DNA of 64,000 bases from positions 87,850-151,849 of the forward strand of contig JBMHCT010000046.1 in NCBI GenBank assembly GCA_049889775.1, written 5' to 3'. This DNA is from Jejuia sp049889775. GTDB taxonomy: Bacteria > Bacteroidota > Bacteroidia > Flavobacteriales > Flavobacteriaceae. A program made the translations under genes and the position numbers. Shown here piece by piece: positions 60,101 through 64,000 of the stretch; position 1 is the first letter of the stretch; the number at the start of each line of letters is the position of its first letter. The notes below the pieces were generated by a model that ran no database searches, had not been told where the DNA came from, and was given only the letters and a program-made list of their open reading frames with translations.

Positions 60101-62266
60101 ATGCAGTATCAATTTAAATACATATGGTTTTTTGTTTTAGGCTTCATTGTCTTGGGTAGTAGTGCACAAATAAATGAGTTTAATAATTTTCAAAGGTTTA
60201 CGGTTAGAGGTTCTGTGGTAGAACAAGATACTCGGGAGCCAATACCCAATGTAAATATTCAAATAAATGGCGGTGGATATACCACAACCAATGCCTTTGG
60301 GGAATTTAGAGTTGAGGCGAGCAAGGGTGATGAATTAACCATAAGGCACAAAGATTTTGAAACGGTGTACTACATCATTCAAAGTAGTGAACGTATTTTG
60401 GTTGAGGTAGAACCTTATGAAAAAGGTAGTTACAGAAGTAAAAAATCTAAGAAAGAACTAGAATCAAAGTTTAATTGGTTTATAGATTCCGCGGAAGTCT
60501 ATCTTAAAAAAGATGCTCAAAAAAGCGTTCAGTTTATTGCTGATGCTTTAGAACTAAGCAATTCTAAAAAGGAAAATGCTGAAGCCTATGAGGTTCTGGG
60601 AGATATTTATATATTCTGGAAGCAATACGATTTGGCTGTTTCCAATTATCAAATAAGTGCAGAAAGTAATGCTACAAATGTGGTAAAGTTAAAACTTGCA
60701 AAAGCTTACATGTTTAATGAAAATTACCAGGAGAGCATAGAGCTGTACAATGACATTAAAGAAAGAGATTTGTCAAACTATCAAAGAGTAGCACGTTTCG
60801 AGGGGTTGGGCGATGTTTATCGAAGAATAAAAGAGTTTGACAAATCTATTAACGCCTACGACAGCGGACTTAAACTAGCAAAACGCTTTTCAATTACGCC
60901 TAAGGAAGTAGATTTAAATTCAAAAATTGCAGAGGCTTTAAAAAGTAAAGGTGCTATCGACGAAGCTGAAGGGTATTTTAATCAATCTTTAAATTTAGCT
61001 AACACTCAAAATAAAAAAAGAGCTGTTGAAGAGCAGGTAAAAGTTGCGGATTTTAAAAATTCTACAAATAACTATTCAGACGAAATACAACTCCGCAAGC
61101 AAGCTCTAAAAAGTATTGAAGATATTGAAACAGACTCTATTTTTGATAACGAAAGTCCATTAACCCCTCAAAAACAAAATTATAAAATTGGTAGTGCTTA
61201 TGCGCAACAAAACGATTATGGCAACGCTATTGAATATTTAGAAAAAAGTAGAGAAGAGGCTGAAACCAAAGCGGATTTAGTTGTACAAAAGGACGCTACC
61301 AGAAAGCTATCCGAGGTTTTTGAAACTACAGGCGATTTCACAAAAGCACTTAAAGCTTATCAAGATTATGTAGGTTTGGTAGATAAACTTTATGTAAAAA
61401 AAGAGCAAGAAATATCTCAGTCTGCCCGTTTTAGTAAAGATTTGGTCACCAAACAAAACCGGATTAATAGTTTAGAAAGTGATCGCGAACTTTCAGAAAG
61501 TAAATACCTGTTAACTATTGAGCAGGCAAAACGACAAAAAGTAATTATTTACTCCTTAATTGGGGGCTTGTTTTTATTGCTTCTTGTAGCATTTTTAATG
61601 TTCAAATATATCCGACAGCAACGATTGGCAAATAACCTATTGGCTTTAAAATCCTTGCGCAGTCAAATGAATCCGCACTTCATTTTTAATGCATTAAACT
61701 CGGTAAACAGTTTTATTGCATCCAATGATGAACGCACAGCCAATAAATATTTAACAGATTTCTCAAAACTAATGCGTGCTGTTTTAGAGAATAGCGAGGA
61801 AGATTTTATTCCTCTAGAAAAAGAAATAGAGCTTCTACGATTATACACCCAATTGGAACATTTTAGATTTCAAGATAAATTTGATTATGCTATAGAAGTT
61901 GATGAGGCCATAAAAGTGGAAAATTTTGTGATACCGCCAATGCTATTACAACCCTATATAGAAAATGCAGTTTGGCATGGGTTACGCTATAAAAAGGAAA
62001 AGGGGAAACTGAATATTGCCTTAAAACAAAAACAAGAGGATGAAATAGAAATTATTATAACAGATGATGGTATTGGACGCAAAAAATCAAAAGCATTAAA
62101 AACTGCAAATCAAAGGAAACAAAATTCTAAGGGTATGGGTAATATTAAAAAACGTGTGGCTATTTTAAATGATATGTATAAAGACAAAGTGGATGTATCT
62201 GTTGAAGACTTTAAAGATGAAGAAGACACCGGAACCAAAGTTGTGGTTACCTTAAAAAAGGACTAA
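60101..62266 (+). CDS. LytS-type sensor histidine kinase with regulatory-like and TPR domains
   Basis: The 721-residue membrane kinase has a signal peptide (VLGSSAQ) and a carboxypeptidase-regulatory-like beta domain (about 32-105: RGSVVEQDTREPIPNVNIQI). TPR repeats (about 135-440) form the periplasmic sensor. One membrane helix (about 483-507) leads to a His_kinase domain with phospho-acceptor H526 in SQMNPHFIFNALNSVNSF and an ATPase domain (LLQPYIENAVWHGLRY, DDGIGRKKS). This class pairs with LytTR regulators, and one is encoded 86 bases downstream. The ligand is unknown. Confidence 0.9.
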   Translation: MQYQFKYIWFFVLGFIVLGSSAQINEFNNFQRFTVRGSVVEQDTREPIPNVNIQINGGGYTTTNAFGEFRVEASKGDELTIRHKDFETVYYIIQSSERILVEVEPYEKGSYRSKKSKKELESKFNWFIDSAEVYLKKDAQKSVQFIADALELSNSKKENAEAYEVLGDIYIFWKQYDLAVSNYQISAESNATNVVKLKLAKAYMFNENYQESIELYNDIKERDLSNYQRVARFEGLGDVYRRIKEFDKSINAYDSGLKLAKRFSITPKEVDLNSKIAEALKSKGAIDEAEGYFNQSLNLANTQNKKRAVEEQVKVADFKNSTNNYSDEIQLRKQALKSIEDIETDSIFDNESPLTPQKQNYKIGSAYAQQNDYGNAIEYLEKSREEAETKADLVVQKDATRKLSEVFETTGDFTKALKAYQDYVGLVDKLYVKKEQEISQSARFSKDLVTKQNRINSLESDRELSESKYLLTIEQAKRQKVIIYSLIGGLFLLLLVAFLMFKYIRQQRLANNLLALKSLRSQMNPHFIFNALNSVNSFIASNDERTANKYLTDFSKLMRAVLENSEEDFIPLEKEIELLRLYTQLEHFRFQDKFDYAIEVDEAIKVENFVIPPMLLQPYIENAVWHGLRYKKEKGKLNIALKQKQEDEIEIIITDDGIGRKKSKALKTANQRKQNSKGMGNIKKRVAILNDMYKDKVDVSVEDFKDEEDTGTKVVVTLKKD

Positions 62267-62270
62267 GCAG

Positions 62271-62294
62271 CCTCCCTAATCCTCCGAAGGAGGG
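62271..62294. repeat. Short palindromic repeat between kinase and regulator
   Basis: CCTCCCTAAT and CCTCCGAAGGAGGG form a CCTCC/GGAGG hairpin of a type often dispersed in flavobacterial genomes. It is the only copy in this window. Confidence 0.45.
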
Positions 62295-62352
62295 AATTGT
62301 CACTCCAAGTTTTATTTAGAGTGGAATAAATAATAAGAAAAAAAATATCTAA

Positions 62353-63087
62353 ATGGATTTAAAAGCTATCATTGTAGAAGACGAAGAAACTAGCAGACAA
62401 ATACTAAAAAATTATTTGCAAAAGTATTGCCCAAATGTTGCAATTTTAGGAGAAGCTGCCAATGTAGATGAGGCACTAATTCTGATAAGAAATAACAATC
62501 TAGATTTGGCATTTTTAGATGTTGAAATGCCTTATGGCAATGCGTTCGATTTACTAGAAAAAGTAGGCGATGTAAATTTTGAAACTATTTTTGTAACTGC
62601 TTACGATCATTATGCTATTGATGCATTAAACGCTCACGCCTCCTATTATTTGATGAAACCAATTTCCATTGACGAGTTGATAAAAGCTGTTGATTATGTA
62701 ACCGATATTAAAACCAAGGAAAATGCTCTTCAAGATGAAGTGTTAGTGCCCAAAATGCAGACTGTAAATGGCAAAATTACCATTCCCCAGCAATCAGGTT
62801 TCGAGGTTTTAAATACAGCAGATATTTTATATTGCAAAGCGGACGACAACTACACCGAAATTTATCTGAGTACAAATAAGAAGAAAATAGTAAGTAAAAC
62901 ACTCAAATATTTTGAAGAAGCCTTAGTTGATGCTAGTTTTGCACGAGTACATAAATCGTATTTGGTTAATGTAAACGAAGTGGTAAAGTACCAAAAAGGC
63001 AAAGGCGGAAGTGTGGTATTGAGTAATGGCAAAGAAATTATGGTTTCTGCCTCTAAGAAGTCAGATTTGTTATCCTTCTTTAAATAA
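62353..63087 (+). CDS. LytTR-family response regulator
   Basis: The 244-residue protein has a receiver domain (1 to about 120; acidic pocket E9-D10-E11, phospho-acceptor D56 in AFLDVEMP, and K109 in LMKPIS). A LytTR DNA-binding domain follows (about 140-244: ILYCKADDNYTEIYL, FARVHKSYLVNVNEV). It is expected to act with the kinase upstream, and LytTR proteins bind paired direct repeats such as those at 59956-59984. Confidence 0.93.
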   Translation: MDLKAIIVEDEETSRQILKNYLQKYCPNVAILGEAANVDEALILIRNNNLDLAFLDVEMPYGNAFDLLEKVGDVNFETIFVTAYDHYAIDALNAHASYYLMKPISIDELIKAVDYVTDIKTKENALQDEVLVPKMQTVNGKITIPQQSGFEVLNTADILYCKADDNYTEIYLSTNKKKIVSKTLKYFEEALVDASFARVHKSYLVNVNEVVKYQKGKGGSVVLSNGKEIMVSASKKSDLLSFFK

Positions 63088-63100
63088 TTGAAAGTATTTT

Positions 63101-63126
63101 GTCATTTCGCATTTGATGCGGAATCT
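63101..63126. repeat. Intergenic palindromic repeat, family A copy near the regulator
   Basis: GTCATTTCGCATTTG...CGGAATCT keeps a CGCA/TGCG hairpin like the copy at 20420. It lies between the regulator stop and its terminator, and upstream of the true start of the carbonic-anhydrase-like gene. Confidence 0.75.
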
Positions 63127-63148
63127 ATTAAAAGTAATATTTATAAAG

Positions 63149-63184
63149 GGTCTCTTTTCAATCTTTAAAGAGATTCGTTTTTTT
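63149..63184 (+). terminator. Terminator of the two-component operon
   Basis: The stem GGTCTCTTT/AAAGAGATT (two G-T pairs) has a 9-base loop and is followed by CG and a T7 run. Confidence 0.7.
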
Positions 63185-63196
63185 AAAGGAATAGTT

Positions 63197-63712
63197 ATGC
63201 CAGTAATCAAAGAAGTAAGAGGAAAGTCTCCAAGCATACCCAAAGATTGTTTTATAGCAGAAAATGCTACTATTGTGGGCGATGTTAAAATGGGTAGCCA
63301 ATGTAGCGTTTGGTTCAGTGCCGTGGTACGCGGTGATGTTAACTTTATTAAAATGGGTAACAAGGTAAACGTTCAAGATGGGGCCGTAATTCATGGTACA
63401 TATAAAACAGCTCCCACAACCATTGGCAATAATGTGTCCATAGGTCATAATGCTCTAGTGCACGGGTGTACCATTCACGATAATGTTTTGGTGGGTATGG
63501 GCAGTATTATAATGGACGGTTGTGTGGTAGAGTCAAACTGCATCATTGCTGCCGGTGCTGTGGTTCCTAAAAATACAGTGGTACAATCAGGCTCAATATA
63601 TGGCGGTGTGCCAGCTAAGAAAATCAAGGATATTAGTCAAGACCTTATTTCCGGAGAAATCAATAGAATAGCCGATGCTTATATTAAGTATTCAAGTTGG
63701 TTTCAAGAATAA
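63197..63712 (+). CDS. Gamma carbonic anhydrase-like hexapeptide-repeat protein
   Basis: The 171-residue left-handed beta-helix protein shows repeated hexapeptide turns and the gamma-class pattern: RGDVNFIKMGNKVNVQDGAVIH, then IGHNALVHGCTI with candidate zinc histidines, and GMGSIIMDGCVVESNCIIAAGAVV. Many such proteins (YrdA/PaaY-like) have weak or no carbonic anhydrase activity, so catalysis is not certain. I start at the ATG at 63197. Earlier in-frame codons up to 63113 run through a repeat and the terminator of the previous operon. Confidence 0.88.
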   Translation: MPVIKEVRGKSPSIPKDCFIAENATIVGDVKMGSQCSVWFSAVVRGDVNFIKMGNKVNVQDGAVIHGTYKTAPTTIGNNVSIGHNALVHGCTIHDNVLVGMGSIIMDGCVVESNCIIAAGAVVPKNTVVQSGSIYGGVPAKKIKDISQDLISGEINRIADAYIKYSSWFQE

Positions 63713-63748
63713 TAAGTCCTTATATTGTCATTAAATAGTTGAGTTGTT

Positions 63749-63872
63749 CGGGCGTTACCCTCGATTTTGAATCCTCATGTTTACAGAAACATTCGTGCTC
63801 GGGTCGGGCTTTCCATTATAGTTTTGCCTCGATGCGCGCCTCGGCAAAAGCTGCCACTGCAATCCCTAACCT
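63749..63872 (-). repeat. Structured intergenic repeat, family C, copy 2 (inverted)
   Basis: On the minus strand this runs GGTTAGGGATTGC ... GGGTAACGCCC. It has the hairpin TTTTGCC/GGCAAAA and, in the variable part, an added hairpin ATGTTT-CTGT-AAACAT. It matches copy 1 (41374-41470) closely through AGCCCGACCCGA and diverges in the variable region. Confidence 0.8.
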
Positions 63873-63908
63873 TTAGATTAGCAAAGAATATTAATTGTTA
63901 TTAAATTT

Positions 63909-63983
63909 AAAAAGGACAGAGTGAACTTATATCCCTAGCTAGCTATAAAGAGCTATCGTGCGTATTAGTCTCCGTCCTTTTTT
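63909..63983. terminator. Long imperfect inverted repeat at the window end, bidirectional terminator-like
   Basis: AAAAAGGACAGAG (63909-63921) pairs with CTCCGTCCTTTTT (63970-63982) with one mismatch in 13 bp. The arms enclose a 48-base loop with a small TAGCT/AGCTA hairpin. T-runs close both arms. No gene is visible between here and the right edge. Confidence 0.55.
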
Positions 63984-64000
63984 CTAGGCTACTTAGAACT

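Noticed and set aside
63113..63196. 28-codon N-terminal extension of the gamma carbonic anhydrase-like gene
   Set aside because: It runs through a family A repeat and the terminator of the preceding operon. Homologues start near MPVIKEV.

Overview
The window is about 64 kb of AT-rich chromosome from a member of the Flavobacteriaceae (phylum Bacteroidota). The assignment rests on the gene families present: an alternative complex III respiratory operon, the type IX secretion translocon gene sprA, PorP/SprF proteins, a RemB-like protein and type A and B T9SS sorting tails. Promoter-like boxes follow the Bacteroidota TAnnTTTG form rather than the sigma-70 form. The genus cannot be fixed from sequence alone.

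Layout. 1-96 is the 3' end of infB, followed by a shared terminator and a small SPOR-domain gene on the other strand. 771-12501 is one long respiratory operon, actABCDEF-coxB-coxA, which carries electrons from quinol through alternative complex III to an aa3-type oxidase. The remaining oxidase genes lie about 27 kb away at 39844-45365: heme O synthase, two subunit III genes, subunit IV, a SCO copper chaperone with a degenerate partner, a DUF420 protein and a small cysteine-pair membrane protein. 12716-20301 is a T9SS cargo module made of a repeat-rich type B adhesin, a PorP/SprF partner and a PorE-like OmpA protein. 20494-25465 holds ruvB, queG, maeB and ruvA. 25472-37847 holds sprA, gcvH, vanZ, two TonB-type genes and a RemB-like gene that carries the same TonB-C-like module. 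37923-38860 is a small accessory island: a REP-associated tyrosine transposase between perfect inverted REP sequences, with gene remnants on both sides. A metallo-beta-lactamase-fold gene follows. 46096-51734 is a MacAB-TolC-type efflux operon, with tsaB directly behind it. 52405-56736 is a minus-strand group (MscS channel, DUF1304, DUF255 thioredoxin protein, Nfu-type iron-sulfur protein). A second PorP gene, a VWA lipoprotein, a SIMPL protein, a LytS/LytTR two-component pair and a gamma carbonic anhydrase-like gene close the window.

Most of the window is ordinary core flavobacterial genome. The less explained signals are mainly non-coding. Several families of short palindromic repeats occupy intergenic space and in places mimic gene starts. 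One larger repeat occurs twice in opposite orientation with a compensatory base change in its stem, which points to selection on RNA or DNA structure. A 21-bp-phased direct repeat ahead of the LytTR system looks like its operator. A terminator hairpin sits inside the tsaB coding region. Protein-level oddities are a helix-hairpin-helix tail on ActC, a SCO-like protein without copper ligands, and the spread of a TonB-C-like domain into the RemB-like protein. I found no CRISPR array, tRNA, rRNA, prophage or defence island.
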